DNA of 32,122 bases from SURF-58 sp041305085. Lineage in GTDB: Archaea > Nanobdellota > Nanobdellia > Woesearchaeales > UBA9642. The DNA is taken from assembly GCA_041305085.1 (NCBI GenBank), contig JBFYMA010000051.1, positions 1-32,122 of the forward strand, read 5' to 3'. The position numbers and the translations under genes are program-made. Positions 13,250 through 22,072 of this stretch are shown here, in pieces (position 1 is the first letter of the stretch; each line of letters starts with the position of its first letter). Below the pieces are notes generated by a model. The model was not told the origin of the DNA. It saw only the letters and a program-made list of their open reading frames with translations, and ran no database searches.

Positions 13250-14350
13250 ATGTTCAAAATAACTTCAGAAGATAAAAGTGCGAGAACAGGAGTTCTAAAA
13301 ACAAGACATGGGAAAATACAGACTCCTTTCTTTATGCCAGTAAGCACAAAAGCAGTCGGCAAGTTTGTAGGGTCAGAAGAATACAGGAAAACAAACACAA
13401 AAGCAATCATAGCAAACGCCCTTTTATTATCGCTTCATCCAGGCCTTGAGGTAATGAAAAAATTCAAAGGAATACACAATTTTATGAATTTTCATGGCAC
13501 AATATTCACAGATTGTGGCGGATTTCAGGTGATTAGGGAGAGCTTTGGAAGCCAGAAAAACAAAAAAGGAATAACATTCAAAAACCCTTTCAACAATCAA
13601 AATTTTCTGCTTACCCCTGAAAAAATTATGGGCATAGAAATGGATATTAACTCTGACGTGGCAATGATGCTGGATGACATGATGCCTTATGGCTCTACAA
13701 AAAAGCAGTTTGCAGAGGCATTGATAAATACGCACAATTGGGCTAGGGAAAGCCTGAAATTTCACACAGACAAAAAACAATTGCTGTTTGGAATAGTACA
13801 GGGAGGGTTTTATAATGCGCTAAGAGAAAAATCTGCAAAATTCATAAACAATCTTGATTTTGACGGAATAGCAATAGGCGGACTTGCTTTAGGAGAGCCA
13901 AAACAGCTAATGTATAAGGCACTTGATTCAGCGCTCCCTTTTATTGACAGACAAAAAATAAAGTATGCAATGGGAGTTGGAAGCCCTGAAGATCTTTTGA
14001 GATGCATTGAAAAAGGGATTGATTGTTTTGACTCTGTTTTTCCCACAATGAATGCCAGGAACAACACAATTTTTTCCTTCAAAGGCAGGATTTCCATAGA
14101 AAAAGCAAGGTTCAAGGATGATGAAAAGCCTTTGGAAGAGGACTGTGATTGCTTTACCTGCAAAAACTATTCAAGGGCTTACATAAGGCATCTTTCTAAA
14201 CTGGATGACCCTGTTGGAAAACGATTAAAAAGCATCCACAATATCAGGTTTATGCACAGGCTCATGGAGAAGGCAAGGATAGCCATCAAAGAGAACAGGT
14301 TTGCAAGGTTTAGAAAACAATTTGAAAAGGAATTCGAAAAAAGAATATAA
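13250..14350 (+). CDS. tgt: tRNA-guanine transglycosylase, bacterial-type
   Basis: Exchanges guanine for a 7-deazaguanine in tRNA. The 366 residues carry Asp88 in TDCGGFQV, the nucleophile Asp261 in FDSVFPTMNARN, GGLALGEP in the base pocket, and a zinc site CDCFTC plus His330 (Cys299, Cys301, Cys304). The size, the FDxVxPTxNARN block, the CxCxxC-YSRAYIRHL block and the lack of PUA or C-terminal domains match bacterial queuine/preQ1 Tgt (about 370-380 residues), not archaeal TgtA (about 500 or more, acting on G15 for archaeosine). So it either modifies position 34 or is a minimal archaeosine enzyme needing a separate RNA-binding partner. CCTTAAAAAC near 13220 may be the TATA box. Confidence 0.9.
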   Translation: MFKITSEDKSARTGVLKTRHGKIQTPFFMPVSTKAVGKFVGSEEYRKTNTKAIIANALLLSLHPGLEVMKKFKGIHNFMNFHGTIFTDCGGFQVIRESFGSQKNKKGITFKNPFNNQNFLLTPEKIMGIEMDINSDVAMMLDDMMPYGSTKKQFAEALINTHNWARESLKFHTDKKQLLFGIVQGGFYNALREKSAKFINNLDFDGIAIGGLALGEPKQLMYKALDSALPFIDRQKIKYAMGVGSPEDLLRCIEKGIDCFDSVFPTMNARNNTIFSFKGRISIEKARFKDDEKPLEEDCDCFTCKNYSRAYIRHLSKLDDPVGKRLKSIHNIRFMHRLMEKARIAIKENRFARFRKQFEKEFEKRI

Positions 14351-14353
14351 TGC

Positions 14354-15040
14354 CTAAACCTTTCTGAAATATCCCATCAGCGCCATAAACTCCCGCTTTG
14401 TGAGCATAGCTTTCCCTATTATCTGTTTCCAGAGCTTTTTCTGGGTGTCTTTTTTGTGGGGAGCGGAGAATTTCATGCTGTCCAATGTTGAGAAAATAAG
14501 ATTTAAGAGCTTTTCTTTTTCTTTTTTGCCAATAGGAGTTATATTGTTGATCTTTTTTTCATTTTCCCCTAGCAGTTCGTGCAGATCGTACAGGATAACT
14601 GCAACGCTGTGGCTGAGGTTTAATATGGGATATTTTTTGCTTGTGTTGATGGTTACTGTAAAATCGCACATTCCAAGCTCCTCATTGTTGAGTCCTGTAT
14701 CCTCTCTGCCAAAAACTATCCCTATACTTATGCTGTCTTTTGCGTTTGCAAGCTTTTCTGCCAGCTCCTTTGGGCTGAGAGGGCTCCGTTTTAGGTTGAA
14801 GTCAGTGCCAAGCTTTCCAGTTGTGCCTATGAGGCAGTCCAGCTTCGGGACAGAGTCAACTATTTTTGCGCTCTCAAGAACATCAAACCCGTGGCTTGCC
14901 CTGTTAAGCGCCTCTCTGCCCATAACCTCGCAGTTGGGCTTCACAATAATTAACTCACTAAAGCCAAAATTCTTCATAACCCTTGCAACTGCTCCGACAT
15001 TCCCTGCAAACTTTGGCTCCACAAGAATAATGCTTATCAT
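14354..15040 (-). CDS. trmJ: tRNA 2'-O-methyltransferase TrmJ (SPOUT)
   Basis: SPOUT-class SAM-dependent methyltransferase that 2'-O-methylates position 32 of tRNAs. The 228-residue protein begins ISIILVEPKFAGNVGAVARV (motif 1, with the Asn/Arg of the catalytic site), has GIVFGREDTGLNNEEL (motif 2) and NLSHSVAVILYDLHE (motif 3, trefoil-knot SAM site). The C-terminal extension (about 160-228) resembles that of archaeal TrmJ. It is convergent with tgt with a 3-bp gap, putting two tRNA-modification genes tail to tail. Its TATA is shared with the divergent dikinase gene. Confidence 0.92.
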   Translation of the reverse strand: MISIILVEPKFAGNVGAVARVMKNFGFSELIIVKPNCEVMGREALNRASHGFDVLESAKIVDSVPKLDCLIGTTGKLGTDFNLKRSPLSPKELAEKLANAKDSISIGIVFGREDTGLNNEELGMCDFTVTINTSKKYPILNLSHSVAVILYDLHELLGENEKKINNITPIGKKEKEKLLNLIFSTLDSMKFSAPHKKDTQKKLWKQIIGKAMLTKREFMALMGYFRKV

Positions 15041-15059
15041 AAAACAGGTAAAAAGGGCT

Positions 15060-15074
15060 TTTTTTATAAAACTT
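15060..15074. promoter_or_regulatory. Divergent TATA box, trmJ and dikinase operon
   Basis: TTTATAAA (15063-15070) reads the same on both strands. It lies about 27 bp from the trmJ ATG on the minus strand, fitting a leaderless mRNA. On the plus strand a start about 27 bp downstream falls near 15093, after the ATG at 15082 but before the one at 15121. Confidence 0.55.
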
Positions 15075-15120
15075 CTGAACTATGGAAAACTATTTTAATA
15101 AAAGGCTTTTATTACTGAGA

Positions 15121-18100
15121 ATGGGGGAGTATACAAGGCACTTTGCAGAGCTTTCAGCAAAAGATGCCCTGATAGCAGGAGGCAAAGGAGCTTCATTGGG
15201 AGAGATGCATAATTCAGGAATAACTGTGCCTGAAGGGTTTGTTGTTCTGTCCACAACCTTTGACAGGTTTATCAAAGCAACAGGGCTTGAAGCAGAAATT
15301 GCTGCAGAGTTGGACAAAGTAAACCACAAAGAAGTCCACACAGTCGAAAGGGCAAGTGAGACAATAAAAGCGCTGATTCTTGGGCATGAGGTGCCTGTTG
15401 AAATCCAAAAAGAAATAACTGAAAAATTTGAAAAGCTGAATGCACAGTTTGTAGCAGTAAGGAGCAGTGCAACAGCAGAGGACAGCTCAGCAGCTGCCTG
15501 GGCAGGCCAGCTGGAAAGCTTTCTTAACACAACAAAAAAATGCTTGTTAGAAAATGTGAAAAAGTGCTGGGCAAGCTTATTCACTCCACGGGCAATATTT
15601 TATAGGTTTGAAAAAGGGTTGCGCAATACAAATATTTCTGTGGCAGTTGTTGTGCAAAAAATGGTTGAGAGCCAGGAGTCAGGAATAGCATTTTCAGTCC
15701 ACCCAGTAACCCAGGACTTTAATCAATTAATAATAGAGGCAGGCTTTGGATTGGGAGAGGCAATAGTGTCTGGTCAGATAACACCTGACAGCTATGTTGT
15801 TGACAAAAGAAGCTGGAAAATAATTGAATTAACTGTTAACGAGCAGGCAAAAGGGCTTTACAGAAAAGCAGATGGAGGAAACGAATGGAAACAGCTGGCA
15901 GAAAAAGGAAAAAAACAGGTGCTCTCTGAAAAAGAGATAACAGAGCTTTCAAAACTAATAGCCAAGATTGAAGACCATTACGGCTTTCCAGTAGATGTTG
16001 AATGGGCAAGAGAGAAAGGCAAATTCTATATTGTGCAGAGCAGGCCTATTACTACGCTGGAAAAACTGGAAAAAGAACAAACACTCGTTGAAAAGTTTAA
16101 AAAAGAAATAGGCGATGAAGAAGTTTTTGTTTTAAGGGGAAAATTTATTCCTTTATTTTTGATGACTGATTGGTTAAGATTTTACGATAAAAAATTTCAG
16201 AAGAAAAAAGGAGTGTACCCTGTTTTAAGCTTAAAGAAAAAAGGATTGTTTTATGGATATTTAAGTCTAAATAGATATCTTGATGCTTCCAGAGAAGGAA
16301 TTCAACGATATATAGAGAATAAGGAATTTAAGAGAAATATCTGTGCGCGATATGAGAAGATTAAACGTAAAATAAATAATTTTTATAATGATTATTTTGC
16401 AAATACACCTAAAAAAGATGATGAACTACTTAAAGTTTTGAGAGTGGCAGAACAGAATCTGCATGAAGTTGTTGCATTAACTTTGTTCATAGATTTTTTA
16501 GATTCAAATATTATTAAAAAAATTTATTCTGAAAAGGGATTTTATTTTGACTATGATAAAATATTTGAAGTTGCAAACATTTACGATTTTCCATCTTTTG
16601 ATTTAAAAAATAATATTGAAATTTTGAAATGGGCAAATAGGAACACCGAATACTTAAAGTATATATATACTGGTTATTCTGCCGCACCAACAAAAAAAGA
16701 AACAGAAAGAAAAATTTCTAGAATAGATTTGACAAAATTAAAAAAAGATGTAATCAATTCCGAAAAAGAACTTGAAAAAAGAATTAAGAAGAAAAAGAAT
16801 TTTAGAAATAAGCTAAATAAAAAAGAAAAGAGAGTTGCAGACTTTATAAGTTGGATTTCTGAACTAAGAGATGATAGAAAGATTTTGATGAATAAAATGG
16901 ATGTACTTATGAACGAGTCAGTTAAATCACTCTATAGTAATTGGAAAATTGATAGATCATTATCTCTTTACTCTTTTGCATTTGAAGTTTTAAAAGGTAA
17001 GAAATTTGTTTTAGAAAATATTGAAAGTGTAAGAAAAAGAGACAATGATTTTGTTAACCTTTATTATGGAAAAGAAAAGTATGAGGAAAAGTTTGATGGA
17101 TTAGAAAAAGAGTTTGCACAGTCTGAGCTATTGGAAAAACCAAAACGGGTGGCTAATATAATTAAAGGGCAAATAGCCAATAAAGGAAAAGCAAAAGGAT
17201 TTGCAAGAGTGATTCATGACCCTCAGAAAACACATTCTTTTATGGAAGGAGAGGTTTTAGTTACAGGAATGACTAGACCTGAGTTTATCTCTATAATAAA
17301 GAAAGCCTCTGCAATAGTAACGGATGAAGGAGGAATTGGCTGCCATGCAGCTATAGTTAGCAGAGAACTGAATAAGCCCTGTGTCATTGGAACAAAAAAT
17401 GCAACTGAAATTATTCAAGATGGAGATTTATTAGATGTGGACGCTGACAACGGTGTTATTAAAATATTAGAATCAGGAGATAAGGCAATGGCTGAAATGT
17501 ATAAGACACAGATTTCATTGTCTGAATGGCTTGACAAAATAAACCACAGGCTTACTGAGAAAATAAGGATTGAGGACAATGAAAAAAGGGAAAGATTAAG
17601 TGTTTTGAACAAAATTATTGGTTTAGGGTTTGACAAGCCAACAAAGTTTTCTCCAAAAGACATTGCTGACCAGAGTCCTGAATTTAGGGAATTCCTGAAA
17701 AACAGGGGCGAAGAAAAATGCGCCCTCAGGCTTATACCTCTGGAAAAAAGCCTTCCAAAGCTCAGGATGAGAGGACAAAAAATAAAGGATGTAATCATAA
17801 CATGGTTTCCAGAGCAAAAAATTGCTTATGAAAAATACAGGGCAGAATTTATCCCGCACCCTGAAAAAAATATCTGGGCAACCATATTTATAGTGAACAA
17901 AAAAGGAATTTTTGGAGAGATTATAAAAGATGGGCATCATACGCTTACGCAGGGGTTTTACAGCAAGGCAAAACCAATTACTTTTAGCTATGATTTCAAA
18001 ACTTGGAAGCTGAATCCCAAAAAAAAGGAAGCTCTGTGTTATTTAAAAGACATGATAAAAAGCATTTATGTCAAAGATAAAAAACTGAGAGAAAAAATTT

Positions 18101-18570
18101 CTAATAGGCTTGGTTCAAAATTTGCAAATGAATACATCTGCGGATACTTTGAAACAACCCATTCAGAGTTTGGCACATGGTTTATTGACTACAACAGAAT
18201 CCTCGGAGATATTTACTCAGATTATGAGATTATAAATCCGAAAAAAGGCAAGCTTTCTGGAATTGTGGGCAATAAGGGCGTAGCAAGGGGTAAAGTGCAC
18301 ATCATTGAGAACCCTTCAGCTGAAGAGCTGGAAACCGGAGAAGTGCTGGTTTGTGATATGACAAAGCCAGAGTTCCTGCCAGCAATGAAAAAAGCCTCTG
18401 CCATAGTCACAAAAAGAGGAGGCCTGCTCAGCCATGCAGCAATCATAGCAAGAGAGCTGGGAAAACCCTGCATCGTAGCAGTGCAAAACGCCCTGGAATT
18501 GTTGAAAACAGGCGATTATGTGAAAGTTGATGCTGACAAAGGAATTGTAAAAATTATTTCAAAAAAATGA
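15121..18570 (+). CDS. Dikinase-like phosphotransferase with two swivel domains
   Basis: PEP-synthase/PPDK superfamily. Residues from about 10 to 315 form the ATP-grasp domain (GGKGASLGEM, VRSSATAEDS, GAGFGLGEAIVSGQ-like, VEWA, QSRPITTL). An AT-rich alpha-helical region (about 320-690) has no PPDK match I can name. It is followed by swivel 1 with TDEGGIGCHAAIV (His742), a second unknown region (about 800-1020) and swivel 2 with TKRGGLLSHAAII (His1105). The PEP/pyruvate-binding TIM barrel of true PEP synthase is absent. Order ATP-grasp, variable domain, swivel is that of rifampin phosphotransferase-type enzymes, here with an additional variable-swivel unit. By family analogy ATP phosphorylates the swivel histidine, which passes phosphate to an acceptor bound by the variable domain; the acceptor is unknown. 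The ATG at 15121 is favoured over 15082 by the TATA position; either is possible. Confidence 0.8.
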   Translation: MGEYTRHFAELSAKDALIAGGKGASLGEMHNSGITVPEGFVVLSTTFDRFIKATGLEAEIAAELDKVNHKEVHTVERASETIKALILGHEVPVEIQKEITEKFEKLNAQFVAVRSSATAEDSSAAAWAGQLESFLNTTKKCLLENVKKCWASLFTPRAIFYRFEKGLRNTNISVAVVVQKMVESQESGIAFSVHPVTQDFNQLIIEAGFGLGEAIVSGQITPDSYVVDKRSWKIIELTVNEQAKGLYRKADGGNEWKQLAEKGKKQVLSEKEITELSKLIAKIEDHYGFPVDVEWAREKGKFYIVQSRPITTLEKLEKEQTLVEKFKKEIGDEEVFVLRGKFIPLFLMTDWLRFYDKKFQKKKGVYPVLSLKKKGLFYGYLSLNRYLDASREGIQRYIENKEFKRNICARYEKIKRKINNFYNDYFANTPKKDDELLKVLRVAEQNLHEVVALTLFIDFLDSNIIKKIYSEKGFYFDYDKIFEVANIYDFPSFDLKNNIEILKWANRNTEYLKYIYTGYSAAPTKKETERKISRIDLTKLKKDVINSEKELEKRIKKKKNFRNKLNKKEKRVADFISWISELRDDRKILMNKMDVLMNESVKSLYSNWKIDRSLSLYSFAFEVLKGKKFVLENIESVRKRDNDFVNLYYGKEKYEEKFDGLEKEFAQSELLEKPKRVANIIKGQIANKGKAKGFARVIHDPQKTHSFMEGEVLVTGMTRPEFISIIKKASAIVTDEGGIGCHAAIVSRELNKPCVIGTKNATEIIQDGDLLDVDADNGVIKILESGDKAMAEMYKTQISLSEWLDKINHRLTEKIRIEDNEKRERLSVLNKIIGLGFDKPTKFSPKDIADQSPEFREFLKNRGEEKCALRLIPLEKSLPKLRMRGQKIKDVIITWFPEQKIAYEKYRAEFIPHPEKNIWATIFIVNKKGIFGEIIKDGHHTLTQGFYSKAKPITFSYDFKTWKLNPKKKEALCYLKDMIKSIYVKDKKLREKISNRLGSKFANEYICGYFETTHSEFGTWFIDYNRILGDIYSDYEIINPKKGKLSGIVGNKGVARGKVHIIENPSAEELETGEVLVCDMTKPEFLPAMKKASAIVTKRGGLLSHAAIIARELGKPCIVAVQNALELLKTGDYVKVDADKGIVKIISKK

Positions 18571-20012
18571 AATCTAAACAGCAATGGAATATGGTTAGGA
18601 GCAGATACATACCAGCAGTATGGCCTTTTATTTGCTATTTCTCATGGCCAATAAACGAGATTATTCCTAACGGATACACTAAAGAATGGCATGTCTGGGA
18701 AAATGGAAATGTTCTTGCTGTTTGGGAACAGAAATGTACTCATGTTCTCAGAAAGGGGGTTATGGAAATACTTTATCAAAACAAAAACAACCTTTCAAAT
18801 TTTAGAAAAAAAGGTCAGAAATCAGGAAGCAATGTCCTAAACTATTGTGAAGAATTTATAAAGGATATTGAAGACAAAAAATTACCTGAGTTTCTTGAAT
18901 TTTTTAGAGGGTTTTTAAAAAAATATCATGAAATAATGAGGACAAGCATGGTTTTCTGGGTTTTCGGGACCAAAGCAGTAGAAGAAAAACTTGATTATTT
19001 ACTAAAAAAGTTTGATGAAATTGAAAGAAAAGACATACTTTCTGTAATGTCAATAACTCCAGACGAATCATACAGTAAAAAAGCAGAGCGACTATTGTCA
19101 GAAATTATAGCTCTGGCCAAAAAACAGGGATTTTCTGAAGAAATTAATAAAAAAATAAATTTTTTTTCAAAACAGTATTATTGGTTTCCTTATGAATATG
19201 TGGGCCCTGAGATATGGGATGAGAAAAGAGTTAAACAGCTTGTTGAAGAAGGCTTTAACGAAGAAACAGAACAAGAGAAAACTATTGATGTGAAAAAACT
19301 GCAAAAGAAGTGTATAAAGAAATATAAATTAAGTACTGAAATAGTTGATATTTTTCAAATAATGCAGACGCTTACTCTTATGCAGGATGATAGAAAAATG
19401 TACAATAGTCATATTTGCTATTATGTTAATAATATAATAATGAAAAAACTTGCAAAATTAATAGGGTTGGGTCATGAGCTTGCCAGATATGTTGATGATG
19501 CAGCTCTTGAAAAATTTATAAAAAATAATGATTTGAATTGGCTGAGGAAGAAAATGGGTGCAAGAAAGGAATTTTGTATTCAGCGAAGCCTTCCCAATGG
19601 CACAAACGAGTTTTATGAAGGTGATGAAGGAAAGAGAATGCTTGAAAAAGAAGGGATAAAATTAAGAATTGATTTTGAAGTTGATGAGTTGAAAGGAAGA
19701 TCAGCATACCCAGGAATAGTTCAAGGAAAAGTAAAAATAGTAAAAAGCTCAAGCCAAGCATCTCATTTTGAGAAAGGAGATATACTTGTTACTGGAATGA
19801 CAACGCCTGACTTTGCACCTTTGATGAAAAAAGCTGAAGCAATCATCACAGACGAGGGAGGAATCACTTGCCATGCGGCAATCGTTGCTAGAGAGCTTAA
19901 AAAGCCCTGTGTCATTGGAACAAAGATTGCCACAAGAGTTTTAAAAAACGGAGACCTTGTGGAAGTCAACGCTGACAAAGGAACAGTAAAGATCCTCAAA
20001 AAATCAGATTAG
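18567..20012 (+). CDS. Swivel-domain protein without ATP-grasp
   Basis: A 481-residue partner of the preceding gene, overlapping it by ATGA and so translationally coupled. Residues 1-370 are mostly helical, AT-rich and unrecognised, with LTLMQDDRKMYNSHICYYVN resembling the helices before the swivel in rifampin phosphotransferase-like proteins. Residues about 385-478 form a PEP-utiliser swivel domain with TDEGGITCHAAIV (His436) and ADKGTVKIL. There is no ATP-grasp domain, so if His436 is phosphorylated the phosphate should come from the neighbour's ATP-grasp. The swivel coding sequence shares a 23-nt exact match with swivel 1 of the neighbour. The 3' end overlaps the convergent phosphatase-like gene by 9 bp. 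Confidence 0.75.
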   Translation: MKSKQQWNMVRSRYIPAVWPFICYFSWPINEIIPNGYTKEWHVWENGNVLAVWEQKCTHVLRKGVMEILYQNKNNLSNFRKKGQKSGSNVLNYCEEFIKDIEDKKLPEFLEFFRGFLKKYHEIMRTSMVFWVFGTKAVEEKLDYLLKKFDEIERKDILSVMSITPDESYSKKAERLLSEIIALAKKQGFSEEINKKINFFSKQYYWFPYEYVGPEIWDEKRVKQLVEEGFNEETEQEKTIDVKKLQKKCIKKYKLSTEIVDIFQIMQTLTLMQDDRKMYNSHICYYVNNIIMKKLAKLIGLGHELARYVDDAALEKFIKNNDLNWLRKKMGARKEFCIQRSLPNGTNEFYEGDEGKRMLEKEGIKLRIDFEVDELKGRSAYPGIVQGKVKIVKSSSQASHFEKGDILVTGMTTPDFAPLMKKAEAIITDEGGITCHAAIVARELKKPCVIGTKIATRVLKNGDLVEVNADKGTVKILKKSD

Positions 20013-20639
20013 CAGCTTGTCTATTGCTGCTGGCACTGCTTCAATCATTGACCTGACTGCCTCTTCGTAACTGCTTTGCCCTTTTCCAAAGCAGTCTGCT
20101 ATTTCAGAATAGTTTTCTCCAAATGCAAACCTTGTCACTATATCTATTATTGGAGTATAAATGCTTTTCCTATAGATGGAGACAACTCTTTCATAGTTTT
20201 TCTGATCAACTGCCAGAACAGCTATTCTGTTTTTTTTTGGAGCTGTCTGGTCTGGTGTTTTCTTGCGCTCTCCAGAAATACCATATTTTTGAAGTACCCC
20301 TGCCATAATTGCCTGTTCTTCAAGCTTGACTGCGTTTTCTGCTTTTTCAAAATATTTTTTTACAAGCTCTATATTTTCATCTTTCAAAGCATTTTCTATT
20401 GCAAAAAGCTCTTCGCTGGAATAAACAGGCCTGCTCTGCGCTAAGGTAATTATTTGTTTCATAACATCAATGCCAAGCTCTTTTTTTCTTATTACATCTA
20501 CAAGTGTGCCGCTGGATGCTATTGCATATTCATTTTCTGCCCTGATTTTTTTCAGGTATTGTTTTCCTATCAATTCTTCTGTGGGCGATCTTCCGTTGTT
20601 GGCAGTACATACAAATTCTATAATTTTTTTTTCAGGCAT
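20004..20639 (-). CDS. Low-molecular-weight protein phosphatase-like protein
   Basis: The N-terminal motif VCTANNGRSP fits the C-x5-R-S loop of low-molecular-weight tyrosine phosphatases and arsenate reductases (Cys11, Arg17). A TPIIDI segment in the C-terminal part may supply the general-acid Asp. At 211 residues it exceeds the usual 140-160, mainly through a central charged helical insertion (about 60-130). Substrate could be a phosphoprotein or a small phosphometabolite; family resemblance does not decide. It is convergent with, and overlaps, the swivel-domain gene. GATTTAAATTTT (20661-20672) about 27 bp before the ATG points to a leaderless transcript independent of its neighbours. Confidence 0.75.
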   Translation of the reverse strand: MPEKKIIEFVCTANNGRSPTEELIGKQYLKKIRAENEYAIASSGTLVDVIRKKELGIDVMKQIITLAQSRPVYSSEELFAIENALKDENIELVKKYFEKAENAVKLEEQAIMAGVLQKYGISGERKKTPDQTAPKKNRIAVLAVDQKNYERVVSIYRKSIYTPIIDIVTRFAFGENYSEIADCFGKGQSSYEEAVRSMIEAVPAAIDKLLI

Positions 20640-20708
20640 TTTTCTTTGAAATATTGAACAAAATTTAAATCTTTCGTTTTTAACTACTTATTAGTGGTTG
20701 AAGAATTT

Positions 20709-21917
20709 CTAGACTCCAATGATTGACTTTATTATCGGCACAAACAGAAGCGCTATTATTATCACAACGCCTGCTGCTGTGATTTTTGTCCAGACTTTTA
20801 CTCCTTTTTTTTCTCCGATGGCTGTGACAAGTGCTGTGTGCAGCATCCTGCCGCCATCCACTGGTCCTATTGGCAAAAGGTTTGCCAGTCCTAGGCCAAA
20901 GCTTATGAGTACGAACCAGAAGAACAGTTTTCCAAGCCATTTAAATACTGCAAAAAATGTCAGGAAAAGTCCTGTCTGGCTTTTTTCAGCAAACTTTGTG
21001 GTGATGCTCTCAACACCCAGATACCCTAGTGTTTTGTCTTCAGGGTTTGTTCCTGCAATAAACTCATAACTGGCTCCTTGGGAATCCTCCAGTGTCACTG
21101 TTTCTCCAGGTTTTATCCTGTAAAAAAGTATGGAAAAGTCGTTCCTGTTTGTGAACTCCTGGCTGTTTATCTTTGTATAGACAACATCGCTCTTTATGCC
21201 GTACTGCTCTGCTGGAGAGCCTTCAACTATTTCTCCAAACACCACTCCCTGCTGGGCTGTCATCCCTCTGGGAAGCCATTCGTCCATCACATTGCCCTGC
21301 ACAAAAAACAATCCGAGAATGAGAAGGATTATTGTTCCTGTCAATATGTTTGAAAAAGGGCCTGCTGCAAATATTGAGTGCTTTACAACGTCAGACTTTT
21401 TCTCCATAGACTTTTCATCAGGCTCTACAAATGCTCCGGGTATTGGGCCAAAAAGCATAAACCCCGTATTCTTTATTTTAAGGTCATAAATCTTGGCAAC
21501 TATTCCGTGGCTGAACTCATGAATGACAATTACAAGAAACAATGCAATTATTGACTCAAAAAAAGGTGGCGCTCCAATCGGGCTTCCTGGAATAGGAACC
21601 CCTGGAATGAATGGAGATATTGTTGGAGGTGCAGAAGGCACAAATATCAGCTCGTAAACCCCTTTGAGCATGATGATACTTATCAGTATTATTCCTGCAA
21701 AGCCTATGCCCATGCCCATATAACCAAAAAGCCTTATCCACTCCTTGAATTTTTTTGAGAATTTTTCAATAAACTTTATGCCGAACTGTGTCTTGTACAT
21801 GAAAATAAACTTTGCCTGCACCTCGATCCTCTTCCTGTTGAGGTATACTATTAAAGCCAAAGCCAGATAGAACAGTATAACCCATTTGTAGTGCAGAACA
21901 CCTTCAATGAATCCCAT
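20709..21917 (-). CDS. Site-2 protease family intramembrane metalloprotease with PDZ
   Basis: M50-family zinc protease cutting substrates within the membrane. The 402 residues carry several TM helices, the active-site HEFSH (His133, Glu134, His137), a PDZ-like region (about 235-310: GVVFGEIVEGSPAEQYGI) and the second zinc motif NLLPIGPVDGG (Asp354). The first start (22007) would add 30 unconvincing residues. The ATG at 21917 is chosen because CTTTATAAAT (21937-21946) lies about 25 bp upstream. Proline-rich loops (about 100-125) lie before the catalytic helix. Role: regulated intramembrane proteolysis or membrane quality control. Confidence 0.9.
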   Translation of the reverse strand: MGFIEGVLHYKWVILFYLALALIVYLNRKRIEVQAKFIFMYKTQFGIKFIEKFSKKFKEWIRLFGYMGMGIGFAGIILISIIMLKGVYELIFVPSAPPTISPFIPGVPIPGSPIGAPPFFESIIALFLVIVIHEFSHGIVAKIYDLKIKNTGFMLFGPIPGAFVEPDEKSMEKKSDVVKHSIFAAGPFSNILTGTIILLILGLFFVQGNVMDEWLPRGMTAQQGVVFGEIVEGSPAEQYGIKSDVVYTKINSQEFTNRNDFSILFYRIKPGETVTLEDSQGASYEFIAGTNPEDKTLGYLGVESITTKFAEKSQTGLFLTFFAVFKWLGKLFFWFVLISFGLGLANLLPIGPVDGGRMLHTALVTAIGEKKGVKVWTKITAAGVVIIIALLFVPIIKSIIGV

Positions 21918-21992
21918 GAAATAAAATTGGCACAAGTGATTTATAAAGTTTTGGGAATTATAATTAGCAAATCTCCCCAGCCTGGTATTTAA

Positions 21993-22033
21993 TTGGCCAA
22001 AGGCCAACTTCTGCCAGCCAAAGCTGGTTTTTT
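21993..22033 (+). terminator. Two hairpins and T-run, no gene upstream
   Basis: TTGGCC-AAA-GGCCAA (21993-22007) is followed by CCAGC-CAAA-GCTGG (22014-22027) and six T residues. The form is that of a terminator on the plus strand, but there is no plus-strand gene upstream to terminate. The first palindrome is closely related to CTGGCC-TTT-GGCCAG at 26284-26298. Confidence 0.35.
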
Positions 22034-22072
22034 CCAGACTGGTGAAATAATAATTTATTACTGTATGTTTTT

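Noticed and set aside
14400..15098. 232-codon plus-strand frame
   Set aside because: Antisense to trmJ; Ser/Phe-rich composition typical of a shadow frame.
15082..15120. Longer N-terminus for the dikinase-like gene
   Set aside because: The TATA at 15063-15070 would place the transcript start after 15082, and MENYFNKRLLLLR is not typical of the family start.
15121..18570. Annotation as phosphoenolpyruvate synthase
   Set aside because: The ATP-grasp and swivel domains match, but no PEP/pyruvate-binding barrel was visible after either swivel.
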